Positions 8,239-16,446 of a stretch of 33,617 nt of DNA are shown in pieces. This stretch comes from Armatimonadaceae bacterium (lineage in GTDB: Bacteria; Armatimonadota; Armatimonadia; Armatimonadales; Armatimonadaceae), in the NCBI GenBank assembly GCA_030447685.1, contig JAUJOK010000051.1, forward strand, positions 1 through 33,617. Direction: 5' to 3'. Numbering within the stretch: the first letter of the stretch is position 1; each line of letters begins with the position of its first letter. Made by a program: the position numbers and the translations under genes. The notes under the pieces are model-generated. The model was not told the DNA's origin. It ran no database searches and was given only the letters and a program-made list of their open reading frames with translations.

Positions 8239-8269
8239 TTGTAATAGACTGTAAGCATTCGCTAACAAT
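8239..8269 (+). promoter_or_regulatory. Candidate promoter of the sugar cluster
   Basis: TTGTAA (8239-8244), an 18-base spacer, then TAACAAT (8263-8269) lie just upstream of the isomerase gene and its AGAGGA ribosome site. The match to the sigma-70 consensus is moderate; the spacing equals that of the two stronger promoters in this window. Confidence 0.35.
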
Positions 8270-8289
8270 TCGCGCACAGAAGAGGATCA

Positions 8290-9309
8290 ATGACGAACTC
8301 AGTTACGACGCTGCCGATGGCCCTGACCGGGTATGGCCTGCCCCATGTGATGGGCTTTCTGGCGACAAAAGCCGGTCAGCCGCATCCCGCCCCACTCGAC
8401 ATTTTTGGTTTGATGGATGCCGCGCGCGAACTGGGCCTGGAAGGAATTGAAGCGCCCCTGCCGCCGCGCGCCAAAATCGCGCCGGAAGCCCTGCGCGACG
8501 CGCTCCAGAGCCGGGGCCTGCGCCTGATTCCCGATTTCGGAACCGTGCCGGACGCGGAAACGGCTGTCTTTCGCCAATTCCTGGACGATGCCGCCGCTCT
8601 GGGAGCGCCGGTCGTGCGGGCGACGCTGAGCAAGATTTTGTGCGGGGACCGGCGCAAGGTTTCCGGCGGCTGGGAGGCGTATCTCTCGCACGCCGCCGAA
8701 CGCCTGCGGGAACTGCTGCCCTACGCCCAGGACCGGGGAGTCTGCGTCGCGCTGGAAAACCACCAGGACGCGAGCAGCGATGACTTACTGCGCCTGTATG
8801 AGATGACCGGGCACAGCCCCGCCTATGGGGTGACGCTGGATACCGGCAACCCGCTCGCGGTCGGGGAAGGGCCAGTCGAGTTTGCCGAGCGCCTCGCGCC
8901 GCTGATCCGGCATATCCATCTCAAGGACTACACCATCCATTTCGCGCCGGAAGGGTATCGGCTCGTGCGTTGCGCGGCGGGCGACGGCGTTATCGACTTT
9001 CCCGAAATCCTGCGGATCGTGCGCGCCAATGGGCATGACGTTTTCCCCGGCATCGAGATCGCCGCGCAGCCGACACGAACCATACCGCTTCTGGAGCCGG
9101 ACTGGTGGGACTGCTACCCGCCGACATCCGCCGCCAGCCTGATTCCGGCCCTGAAGGTGCTGTGGGCGAAAGGCCGCCCCGCCGATGAACCCTATTCCAG
9201 CGCCTGGGAGCGCGGCGAAGACTCCGCCGCCGTCAGCGCCGAGGAGTGGGATGTCGTCCGGCGCAGCGTGGACTATTTCCGGCGGTTGCATACGGAATCC
9301 CTTCCATGA
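8290..9309 (+). CDS. Sugar phosphate isomerase/epimerase-like TIM-barrel protein
   Basis: The 339-residue protein belongs to the xylose isomerase-like (AP endonuclease 2) superfamily. Its predicted metal ligands are visible in order: VALENHQD (Glu), TLDTGNPLAVGE (Asp), HIHLKDY (His) and FPGIEIA (Glu). It has no signal peptide and should act on cytosolic sugars or sugar acids, as isomerase, epimerase or, in related cases, a lyase on 3-keto-sugars. An AGAGGA site precedes the ATG at 8290. Its stop overlaps the start of the Gfo/Idh dehydrogenase in an ATGA, so the two are translationally coupled. Such isomerase-dehydrogenase pairs are common in catabolism of unusual sugars; the exact substrate is unknown. 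Confidence 0.88.
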   Translation: MTNSVTTLPMALTGYGLPHVMGFLATKAGQPHPAPLDIFGLMDAARELGLEGIEAPLPPRAKIAPEALRDALQSRGLRLIPDFGTVPDAETAVFRQFLDDAAALGAPVVRATLSKILCGDRRKVSGGWEAYLSHAAERLRELLPYAQDRGVCVALENHQDASSDDLLRLYEMTGHSPAYGVTLDTGNPLAVGEGPVEFAERLAPLIRHIHLKDYTIHFAPEGYRLVRCAAGDGVIDFPEILRIVRANGHDVFPGIEIAAQPTRTIPLLEPDWWDCYPPTSAASLIPALKVLWAKGRPADEPYSSAWERGEDSAAVSAEEWDVVRRSVDYFRRLHTESLP

Positions 9310-10472
9310 CGGACGGCAAGCTGCGCGTCGGAATCGTCGGGAAGCGCGGACTTGCCTTTGTAGACGGGTTCCGCGCCCTGCCGCGCACCGAAGTCGCCGC
9401 GCTGTGCGAGATCGACGAGGCGCAGCTTACGCAGGCGTCGGAGAAGCACGGTATTCCCGGTCGCTTCACCCGCTTCGAGGAGATGCTGGACACGGTGGAC
9501 GTTGTCGTGGTCGCCACGCCCATGCAACTTCACGCTGCGCAGACCGTTCAGGCGCTTCAGGCGGGAAAGCACGTTCTGTCCGAGGTCACGGCGGCGGTCT
9601 CCCTGGAAGAGTGCTGGCGGCTGGCGGACGCCGTGCGCGCCTCCGGCAAAACCTATATGATGGCGGAAAACTACTGCTATATCCGCGACAACGTGCTGAT
9701 ACGCGAGATGGCGCGCAAGGGTCTGTTCGGCGAGGTCTATTTCGGTGAAGGCGAGTACCTGCACGAAATCCGCAATCTCCACCACACCAGGGACGGCGGC
9801 AGGACGTGGCGCTACTACTGGCAGGTCGGCATCAATGGTTCCACCTACCCGACCCACAGCCTGGGGCCGGTCATGCAGTGGTTTACGGCGGTGGACTCGT
9901 CGGAGCGGATAGACCACGTCGTCTGCCTCGGCACCGGGCGGCGCACCGACCCGGAGCATCCGCACGAGGATACCAGCCTGTTGCTGTGCAAGCTGCGAAG
10001 CGGCAAGCTGATCAAAATCCGCCTCGACATGCTTTCCAACCGCCCGCACCAGATGACCTACTACTCCCTTCAGGGCACCCACGGGGTATACGAGGCGTCA
10101 CGCTTCGGGGGGCAGCCGGGGCAGGTGTGGGTCGGAGAGAACCGCACCGACGATCACCGCAAATGGCAGCCGCTCACCCAGTTCGAGGAGCATCTGCCGG
10201 ATATGTGGCGCAACCCGCCGGAAGAGGCGCTGCGGGCCGGGCACGGCGGCGGCGACTACTTCGTGGTGCGCGACTTTATCGAGGCCGTGGAGAATGGAAC
10301 GCCGCCGCCCATCGACATCTACACCTCGCTGGAATGGACGGCGGCGGGCCTGTGCTCGCAGCTCTCCATCGACAACGGCGGCGTCCCCATCCGCGTCCCC
10401 GACTTCCGCGACCCCGCCCTTCGCCCGGTAACGCTGGACTTGCCCCCGCCGCCCTATAAGTCGTTCCAATGA
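9306..10472 (+). CDS. Gfo/Idh/MocA-family oxidoreductase
   Basis: The 388-residue NAD(P)-dependent dehydrogenase has an N-terminal Rossmann fold (RVGIVGKRG, VVVVATPMQLHAAQTVQALQ, and VLSEVTAAVSLEE where the family's EKP motif normally stands) and a C-terminal alpha/beta substrate domain. The segment YMMAENYCYIRDN resembles the active-site helix region of relatives that oxidise glycosides or inositols. It lacks a Tat or Sec signal, so it is cytosolic. The ATG at 9306 overlaps the preceding stop by four bases; an upstream in-frame start would add residues that do not belong to the fold. It likely works with the isomerase before it and the GH172 gene 46 bases after it. Confidence 0.92.
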   Translation: MTDGKLRVGIVGKRGLAFVDGFRALPRTEVAALCEIDEAQLTQASEKHGIPGRFTRFEEMLDTVDVVVVATPMQLHAAQTVQALQAGKHVLSEVTAAVSLEECWRLADAVRASGKTYMMAENYCYIRDNVLIREMARKGLFGEVYFGEGEYLHEIRNLHHTRDGGRTWRYYWQVGINGSTYPTHSLGPVMQWFTAVDSSERIDHVVCLGTGRRTDPEHPHEDTSLLLCKLRSGKLIKIRLDMLSNRPHQMTYYSLQGTHGVYEASRFGGQPGQVWVGENRTDDHRKWQPLTQFEEHLPDMWRNPPEEALRAGHGGGDYFVVRDFIEAVENGTPPPIDIYTSLEWTAAGLCSQLSIDNGGVPIRVPDFRDPALRPVTLDLPPPPYKSFQ

Positions 10473-10518
10473 GTCCAGCGGCAAGGGACGAAGCGAAAGC
10501 GCGAAAGGAGTAAGAAGA

Positions 10519-11643
10519 ATGGCTGCCGTCACGCCGGAGGGAGGCTTCAACGGCCTGGGGATGGATTTGGGGAACCTTTCCCGTCTATCGAAAGCGCGGA
10601 CGCGCTCTATCAGCGCCGAAAACCCCAGGGGCGAGAAGGGCAGGGGGGCGATGGCGACCGAGGGCACCGGGGCCAGCGCCGCGCGAGACCTCGGCCAGGG
10701 CTGGAAAGTCTCCCCTTCGATCAACATCGAGGCGGGAAAGACCGTGGTTATCGCTGAGATTGACGAGCCGGGGGCCATCCAAAGCATGTGGTTCGGCGGT
10801 TATGTCGGTCGCGACTTCATTCTGCGCATCTACTGGGACGCACAGAAGCAGCCCTCGGTCGAGTGCCCGCTGCCGGATTTCTTCGCCCTGCCCTGGGTCT
10901 CCGAGGATCAGACGCCGGGGACGAAAGGGCCGCTGGTGAGCGTCAACTCGCTGCCCGTGGCGGTCAACCCGAACAAGGGGCTGAACTGCTTCTGGGAGAT
11001 GCCCTTTCAGAAGCGCTGCCGCATCACCCTGGAGAACCGGCATCCGAGGGAGGCTCGCGTCTGCTACTATCAGATCAACTATACGCTGACCGATGTACCC
11101 GACGACTGCGCGTATTTCCACGCGCAGTTCCGCCGTGTCAACCCCCTTCCTTACAAAGAGGTCTACACGATCCTCGATGGCGTGACAGGCCGTGGTCATT
11201 ACGTCGGTACCGTAATGGGCGTGGGGGTCAGCAGCAACCGCTGGTGGGGCGAGGGGGAGATAAAGTTCTATATGGACGGCGACGCTGCGTTCCCCACTAT
11301 CGTCGGCACCGGCACCGAGGACTACTTCGGCGGTTCCTTCAACTGGGAGGTGGATGGTCGGTATGTCGAGAATTCCACGGCCTTCCTGGGTATGCATCAA
11401 GTGATCCGCCCGGACGGCCTCTACAATGCACAGCACCGACACGCGATGTACCGCTGGCATATTCGGGACCCCATCCGCTTCGAGCAGGATCTGCGCGTCA
11501 CCATCCAGGCGCTGGGCTGGCGCGGCGAAGGCCGCTACCTTCCCGGTCAGTACGACATCAGCTCCGTCGCCTACTGGTATCAGGCGCTGCCCACCACTTC
11601 CTTTCCCTCGCTGCCGGATCGGGATTATCTTGAAATAACCTGA
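10519..11643 (+). CDS. GH172-family (DUF2961) glycoside hydrolase
   Basis: This 374-residue protein belongs to the DUF2961 family, now GH172, whose studied members cleave or rearrange fructofuranose or arabinofuranose linkages. The N-terminus GLGMDLGNLSRLSKARTRSI and SAENPRGEKGRGAMATEG is highly typical. The two regions expected to hold the catalytic glutamates are WWGEGEIKFYMDGD and GTGTEDYFGGSFNW. No signal peptide is present, so it would act in the cytosol on imported oligosaccharides. AAAGGAG lies 8 bases before the ATG at 10519. It closes the plus-strand unit begun by the isomerase and dehydrogenase, which suggests that its released sugar feeds those enzymes. Family membership is firm; the substrate is inferred. 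Confidence 0.92.
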   Translation: MAAVTPEGGFNGLGMDLGNLSRLSKARTRSISAENPRGEKGRGAMATEGTGASAARDLGQGWKVSPSINIEAGKTVVIAEIDEPGAIQSMWFGGYVGRDFILRIYWDAQKQPSVECPLPDFFALPWVSEDQTPGTKGPLVSVNSLPVAVNPNKGLNCFWEMPFQKRCRITLENRHPREARVCYYQINYTLTDVPDDCAYFHAQFRRVNPLPYKEVYTILDGVTGRGHYVGTVMGVGVSSNRWWGEGEIKFYMDGDAAFPTIVGTGTEDYFGGSFNWEVDGRYVENSTAFLGMHQVIRPDGLYNAQHRHAMYRWHIRDPIRFEQDLRVTIQALGWRGEGRYLPGQYDISSVAYWYQALPTTSFPSLPDRDYLEIT

Positions 11644-11670
11644 TAAATTGCCCTGCGTCAACCGGAAGCG

Positions 11671-11707
11671 GAAAAGAAAAAGGGGCAGGATGTTTCCATC
11701 CTGCCCC
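11671..11707 (-). terminator. Rho-independent terminator of the DUF1592/DUF1552 operon
   Basis: GGGGCAGGATG (11682-11692) pairs perfectly with CATCCTGCCCC (11697-11707) around a 4-base loop. Read on the minus strand the stem is followed by a T-rich run (complement of 11671-11681), as expected for a terminator after the DUF1552 gene, which ends at 11733. On the plus strand no T-run follows, but the stem could also halt GH172 transcription. Confidence 0.85.
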
Positions 11708-11732
11708 ACACCATACAAATCGTCCGGCGCGC

Positions 11733-13082
11733 TTAGAAAAGCTGCTGCAAGCGTCCCGTGCTGTCACCGATGGTTTCGGCGGGAACGCCGACGCGGTCCA
11801 GCAGGGACAGGAACAGGTTGGTCATGGGCGTGCCGTTCGCATAACGGATATGGCGGCCCGACTTGAGGGTGCCCGCGCCCCGGCCCGCCAGAAGTATCGG
11901 CAGGTCGTCGTGGTTATGCCGGTCGCCGTCGCTGATGCCGCCGCCGTAGACGAGCATCGTGTTGTCCAGCATCGTGCCGTTGGCTTCCTTGATGGACTGC
12001 ATCTTTTCCAGCAGGTAAGCAAGCTGCTCCATATGGAACCGGTTGATCTGCCGGACCTTCTCCTGCTTCTCCTGCGCGCGGCCATGATGGGAAAGCTCGT
12101 GGTGCCCTTCAGAGATGCCGATCTGGCGGTAGCTGCGGTTGCTGCCCTCGTTGGCGAACATGAAGGTGCAGACCCGCGTCAGGTCGCCCTGGAACGCCAG
12201 GATCATCATGTCGCTCATCAGGCGGATATGCTCGCCGTACTCGGCGGGGACGCCGCTTGGCAGCTTCACCCCGGAAACCGCCATCTGCTTCGTCGTCTTT
12301 TCCGCCCAGGCAAGACGATGCTCGATCTCGCGGACGCCGGAGAAGTATTCATCCAGTTTCCGCTGATCGTTTGCGCCCAGCTTCGCTTTAAGGCTTTTGG
12401 CGTCCTCCATCACGAAGTCAAGAATGCTCTTTTTGTAACGCTCGCGCTTGTCACGGTTCTGCGCGTTTTCCGCCGGGTCCGCGCCGCCGAAAAGCCGCTC
12501 GAACATCAGGCGCGGGTCTACCTCCTTGGCGACCGGCGTGGATTCGCCCCGCCAGGAAATAGTGGACGAATACGCGCAGCTATAACCGCTGTCGCAGTCG
12601 CCCGCCATGCCGCCGCGCTCACAGCCGATTTCCAGCGATGGGAATGCCGTCTGACGCCCGATCTTCTGCGCCGCGATCTGATCCACCGAGATACCGTTTT
12701 TGATATTCGCGCCCGACGTTTTACGTGGATGGCAGCCTGTCAGCCAGGCCGCCGCCGAGCGGGCATGATCGCCGCCGCCGTCGCCCAGCGCGCGGGCATT
12801 GTTCTGCGACAGTCCGGTAAGAACCGAAACGGAGTTCTTGACGTTCTTGAGCGGCTCCAGCAGGTAGGGAAGCGCGAAGTTCGGCCCTTCCGTCGTGGGT
12901 GTCCAATCCGGCATGTGCATTCCATTGGGCACGAACAGGAAGGCCATCCGCACCGGGGCCTTTTTTGTGGATTGCTGCGCCGCCGCCAGCGCCGTCAGCG
13001 GAAGCATGGCTTCCAGCATTGGCAGCGCCATCGCCGTTCCCAGTCCCCGCAGCAGTGTTCGTCGTGGTAAAGGTTTGCTCAT
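11733..13082 (-). CDS. DUF1552 secreted protein
   Basis: The 449-residue protein is a DUF1552 family member, found mostly in planctomycetes, Verrucomicrobia, Armatimonadota and Acidobacteria and usually beside a DUF1592 gene. It opens with a twin-arginine signal (PRRTLLRGLGTAMALPML). Characteristic stretches are FLFVPNGMHMPDW, LTGLSQNNA, SAAAWLTGCHPRK and, near the C-terminus, VYGGGISDGDRHNHDDLPILLAG. The fold resembles the sulfatase/alkaline phosphatase-like group that also includes DUF1501, but the biochemical role is not known. It starts 64 bases after the DUF1592 stop and ends just before a strong terminator, so the two form an operon. The function is inferred only as an exported partner of the cytochrome-like protein. 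Confidence 0.92.
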   Translation of the reverse strand: MSKPLPRRTLLRGLGTAMALPMLEAMLPLTALAAAQQSTKKAPVRMAFLFVPNGMHMPDWTPTTEGPNFALPYLLEPLKNVKNSVSVLTGLSQNNARALGDGGGDHARSAAAWLTGCHPRKTSGANIKNGISVDQIAAQKIGRQTAFPSLEIGCERGGMAGDCDSGYSCAYSSTISWRGESTPVAKEVDPRLMFERLFGGADPAENAQNRDKRERYKKSILDFVMEDAKSLKAKLGANDQRKLDEYFSGVREIEHRLAWAEKTTKQMAVSGVKLPSGVPAEYGEHIRLMSDMMILAFQGDLTRVCTFMFANEGSNRSYRQIGISEGHHELSHHGRAQEKQEKVRQINRFHMEQLAYLLEKMQSIKEANGTMLDNTMLVYGGGISDGDRHNHDDLPILLAGRGAGTLKSGRHIRYANGTPMTNLFLSLLDRVGVPAETIGDSTGRLQQLF

Positions 13083-13146
13083 TCGTCGTTCTTCTCCCAG
13101 GGCGCGCTCACTCGCGCCGGTTTGCCTGTGTCTCTTGCCGTCGAAT

Positions 13147-15561
13147 TTATCTGTCCGCGCGTGTGGCTACCTTTTTCGTGTTTGCTTTCCTGGCGTCTCC
13201 GCGCCGCTTGCGGAAAGGGTCGCTTTGCACGATATGGCTGACCACCGACGAGAACTTGTAGCCGTTCTTGGCGACGCCCTGCGCGATTTCGTCCAGGTTG
13301 CACTTGTCGTAGGATTCTATACCCCGGCCCAGCGCGTAGGTCAACAGCCGCTCCGAAAACGTCCGCACGAACTGCGGCTTCTTTTCGAGCATTATAGCCC
13401 TAAGCTGCGCGGGGCCGTTGAACTTCTTGCCGTCGGGCAGCACGCCGGAAGCGTCAATCGGTGCGTCGCCGTCGGTTTTGCGCCACGCGCCCACGGCATC
13501 AAAGTTTTCCAGTCCAAAACCGATAGGGTCCATGCGCTGGTGGCAGGAGGCGCAGGCCGGGTTCGAGCGATGCTGTTCCAGGCGCTGGCGCAGCGTTCCC
13601 GTCAGCGGCCCATGCTTGTCATCGGCAAGTTCAGGAACGCCCGGCGGCGCGGGCGGGGGCGGCGTGCCCAGAATCTGCTCCAGTACCCACTTTCCGCGCT
13701 TCACCGGCGACGTTCGCGTCGGGTTCGATGTCACCGTCAGAATGCTCGCGTGGGTCAGGATGCCGCCGCGTGTCTTATCGGTCAGCGCGACCTTGCGGAA
13801 CCTGTCGCCCGTTACTCCGGCAATACCGTAGTGCTTCGCCAGGGCTGCGTTCAGATACGTGAATCTACCGTCCAGAAAGTCCAGCACGCTGCGGTCATCA
13901 CGGACAATCGCCTCAAAGAACATCTCGGTTTCCGTCCGCATCGCCGTGCGCAGTCCGTCATCGAACGCCGGGAAGCGCGTCGGGTCCGGCGAAACCTGGC
14001 TCAGTTTGCGAATCTGAAGCCACTGCCCGGCGAAGTTTTGCGCCAGCGCCCGCGCCTTCGGGTCTTTCAGCATCCGCTTGGCCTGCGCGGTCAGCACGTC
14101 GGGGTTCTGAAGCTTGCCCGACGCGGCCACTTTAAACAGCTCCTCGTCAGGCATGCTGCTCCACAGGAAGTAGGAAAGACGTGACGCCAATTCATAGCTG
14201 CCCAGCAGATGCTTCGACTTCGGATTATTTGCCTGCGGGGCGAGCGTCGCCTGCGGGTCGATCTCGACGCGGAACAGGAAGTGTGGCGACACCAGAATGG
14301 CCTGCATGGCAAGCTGAACGCCGCGCTCAAAGCTTTCGCCCTCTTTGCGCGCCATCTGGACATAACGGGTCAGGCGTGTTACTTCGTCCTGGGTCACCGG
14401 GCGACGCCAGGCGCGGCGGGCGAAATCACCGACGATCTTACGCGCTGCCTGTTTCTCCGTGGCCGGGGTGCTGGGCTGCACCGAGATAATGCGGCGGTGC
14501 GACGGCGGCGGCAGTATCTGGCCGTTTGCGCCCAGCGGCCCGCGAATCTCGATAGACTGGATGATCAGGTTCCGGTCGTTCGGGGGCGGGGCATCCGGCT
14601 TGCGGTAGTTGTTCAGAAAGCTGACGGCAAAGGTGTGCTTGCCCGCGGAGACGCGCACGCGCGCCGGGTAGGTTTCAGGCTTGTTCTGAACCGCCTTTAC
14701 TTCTGTCCTGCCGATCTCCTTGCCGTCCAGGCGCATCGCCATGCGTACCGGTTCCGGCCCGGCCTGCTGGCCGAACGCCTCGACACGAATCGTGTACTCG
14801 CCATCGGCGGGAAACGCATGCTCGACGCTGACCTCGCCGCGCTCCGTACCCAGCAGACGGCCATCGGTTTCCGAAAAGTCGGCGACGCTGCTTCCGCCCA
14901 GGCGCGACCCGGCAAACTTCGCGGGCTTGCCCTTCTCTTCCGGCGTGACGATTGCGGCTTTGGCGATCTTTTCCGCCACCGTCAGATACTTTTCCATCAG
15001 CAGCGGCGAGATGGACAGCACGTCGCCGATATTGTCGAAGCCGTACCCGACATCGTCGGAGGGGAAATCGTCAGCGGGGCGCAGATCCAGCCCGATCAGG
15101 TCGCGAACGGTATTGTTATATTCCTCGCGGTTCAAACGGCGAAGGGTCACACGGCCCGGATCGTCCAATCGGCAATCGGCCTGCGAAATGGTGGACTCTA
15201 TCCATCCGACAATGCGGTCACGCTCCGCCGGGGTCGGCTGCGGCATGCCCTGCGGCGGCATGTGCCCTGCGCTCACATTTGCCGCGACACGCTCCCAAAT
15301 CTTACGCTTGGCAAGCACCGAGGCCGTGTCTTTGTAGGGGGTCAGCGAAAGGTCGGCGGACGCGCCTTTGTCGCCGTGACAGCTATTGCAGTACCTTCCC
15401 ATCAGCGGCGCAATATCGCGGGTGAAGGTATCGGTCTTCGCCGCCACCGCCGCCCGCGCCGGTTTCTTCGGCGCTTTCTGTCGCTGTGCGGATGCGGCGG
15501 CGCACAGCAGCGCCAGGGGCAGGGCAGACGAAACCAACAAAAATCGCGAACGGAAAGTCAT
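13147..15561 (-). CDS. DUF1592/DUF1588/DUF1585-type cytochrome-like exported protein
   Basis: The 804-residue protein has a Sec-type signal (1-25) and a haem-binding motif CNSCH (58-62) with a likely methionine ligand in GHMPPQGM. DUF1587, carbohydrate-binding-like, DUF1595, DUF1592, DUF1588 and DUF1585 segments follow in the usual order. Clear landmarks are RLNREEYNNTVRDLIGLDL, FARRAWRRPVT, a second CxxCH in CASCHQRMDPIGFGLENFD, and the C-terminal LLTYALGRGIE. This multi-domain class is common in planctomycete-like bacteria and is thought to take part in electron transfer or polysaccharide oxidation outside the cytoplasm; the substrate is not established. An extended -10 element lies about 110 bases upstream. 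DUF1552 follows in the same operon. Confidence 0.92.
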   Translation of the reverse strand: MTFRSRFLLVSSALPLALLCAAASAQRQKAPKKPARAAVAAKTDTFTRDIAPLMGRYCNSCHGDKGASADLSLTPYKDTASVLAKRKIWERVAANVSAGHMPPQGMPQPTPAERDRIVGWIESTISQADCRLDDPGRVTLRRLNREEYNNTVRDLIGLDLRPADDFPSDDVGYGFDNIGDVLSISPLLMEKYLTVAEKIAKAAIVTPEEKGKPAKFAGSRLGGSSVADFSETDGRLLGTERGEVSVEHAFPADGEYTIRVEAFGQQAGPEPVRMAMRLDGKEIGRTEVKAVQNKPETYPARVRVSAGKHTFAVSFLNNYRKPDAPPPNDRNLIIQSIEIRGPLGANGQILPPPSHRRIISVQPSTPATEKQAARKIVGDFARRAWRRPVTQDEVTRLTRYVQMARKEGESFERGVQLAMQAILVSPHFLFRVEIDPQATLAPQANNPKSKHLLGSYELASRLSYFLWSSMPDEELFKVAASGKLQNPDVLTAQAKRMLKDPKARALAQNFAGQWLQIRKLSQVSPDPTRFPAFDDGLRTAMRTETEMFFEAIVRDDRSVLDFLDGRFTYLNAALAKHYGIAGVTGDRFRKVALTDKTRGGILTHASILTVTSNPTRTSPVKRGKWVLEQILGTPPPPAPPGVPELADDKHGPLTGTLRQRLEQHRSNPACASCHQRMDPIGFGLENFDAVGAWRKTDGDAPIDASGVLPDGKKFNGPAQLRAIMLEKKPQFVRTFSERLLTYALGRGIESYDKCNLDEIAQGVAKNGYKFSSVVSHIVQSDPFRKRRGDARKANTKKVATRADR

Positions 15562-16010
15562 ACGGTATACACCTGCCTGTTAAGAACGCGCGGGCCGCCG
15601 AAAAGTTCAATAATATCGTTTGAATTCACGCGCAAAACTTCTCCCACGGCCATTTTGGGACACGCGCTATTATATCATGTCCTTAAAGCCGCTGCCCGTA
15701 GGTTTGTACCCTCAGGCCATTAGAGAATAAGTTTGCCGAAAAGTAACACCGAATTGCCGGAGCCTTTGCCTGCGGCTATTACGGCGGCAGGAGTCATTAT
15801 CCCGACTTGCGAAAATAACTGAGCTGTGCGTCCTGCGCTTGGATGATCAACGACCACCTCTACTATATCGGTATGTTTGATGCGGCTTTATACTATTCTA
15901 AAAGCGCGTCGCAGCCTCAGTCTGCCCATACCGCGCATTTAAGGGTTATTACAATGCGCCTGGAAGGAATGCTGTGATGGTGCCGCCGTTACCTGCGAGT
16001 CAGAGGATGA
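15562..16010. other. Intergenic stretch between divergent genes
   Basis: About 450 bases without a convincing gene. It separates the minus-strand DUF1592 operon from a plus-strand hypothetical gene, so both promoters should lie here. Only the minus-strand extended -10 is convincing. A 44-codon frame at 15843-15977 has an ATG but no ribosome site. The stretch is less GC-rich than the genes around it. Confidence 0.6.
15669..15677 (-). promoter_or_regulatory. Extended -10 element of the DUF1592/DUF1552 operon
   Basis: Read on the minus strand, 15677 to 15669 gives TGATATAAT, a TGn extended -10 with the full consensus hexamer. No good -35 box is seen 17-18 bases upstream, as is common for extended -10 promoters. 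The gene starts about 105 bases downstream. Confidence 0.55.
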
Positions 16011-16343
16011 ATGGACGTTCAACAGCAGATAAACGCAATCATTGATTTGCTCGAAACCGCCCGCAAGCGCAAGGCGATGTACTTTCAGCCGGTAGACGGA
16101 ACGGCGGCTTCGAACTTCGTTTGCGGCATTTCATCAGTCGCCTACGCTCTGGGTATTGAAGGACGCAGAGAGGCCTGGTGGAAAGCCATCGAAAAGCGGG
16201 GATGGAAAGTCTGTGGCGTCGGGCCTCTACCGGCAATGCAGGAGCGTGGTATGACTGATGAGCAAATTGCCGACGAAGTTCTCGCTATTGAAGTAGAGGC
16301 ATGGCAGATTCAGCAGGCAACCGCTGCATTGCAGTTACCCTAA
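16011..16343 (+). CDS. Unrecognised small protein
   Basis: A 110-residue, acidic to neutral soluble protein that I do not recognise. It looks mainly helical: an N-terminal helix VQQQINAIIDLLETARKRK, a middle part AYALGIEGRREAWWKAIEKRGWKV, and a C-terminal helix TDEQIADEVLAIEVEAWQI. AGAGGA precedes the ATG at 16011 by 3-8 bases. No signal peptide, membrane segment or catalytic motif is evident. It stands alone between divergent or convergent neighbours, and its base composition is lower in GC than the flanking operons. It could be a small immunity-like or regulatory protein, but nothing in the sequence proves that. Confidence 0.7.
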   Translation: MDVQQQINAIIDLLETARKRKAMYFQPVDGTAASNFVCGISSVAYALGIEGRREAWWKAIEKRGWKVCGVGPLPAMQERGMTDEQIADEVLAIEVEAWQIQQATAALQLP

Positions 16344-16446
16344 CCGCGTTGCCTGGTCAATATGGGCTGGCTATGCAGTCGTTGGCTTTTTAGTCGCTAT
16401 GGGGCGCGGGTTCGGAAACACATTGCGGCGCAGGACGGCATAGTTC

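Noticed and set aside
11850..13070. Long plus-strand open frame of about 400 codons
   Set aside because: It is antisense to the DUF1552 gene, whose protein has a clear signal and family motifs; the plus-strand translation has none.
14209..15723. Plus-strand open frame of about 500 codons
   Set aside because: Antisense shadow of the DUF1592 gene; no domain pattern.
15843..15977. A 44-codon frame with ATG in the gap between the DUF1592 gene and the small hypothetical gene
   Set aside because: It has no ribosome-binding site, no recognisable motif, and the composition is that of the surrounding non-coding stretch.
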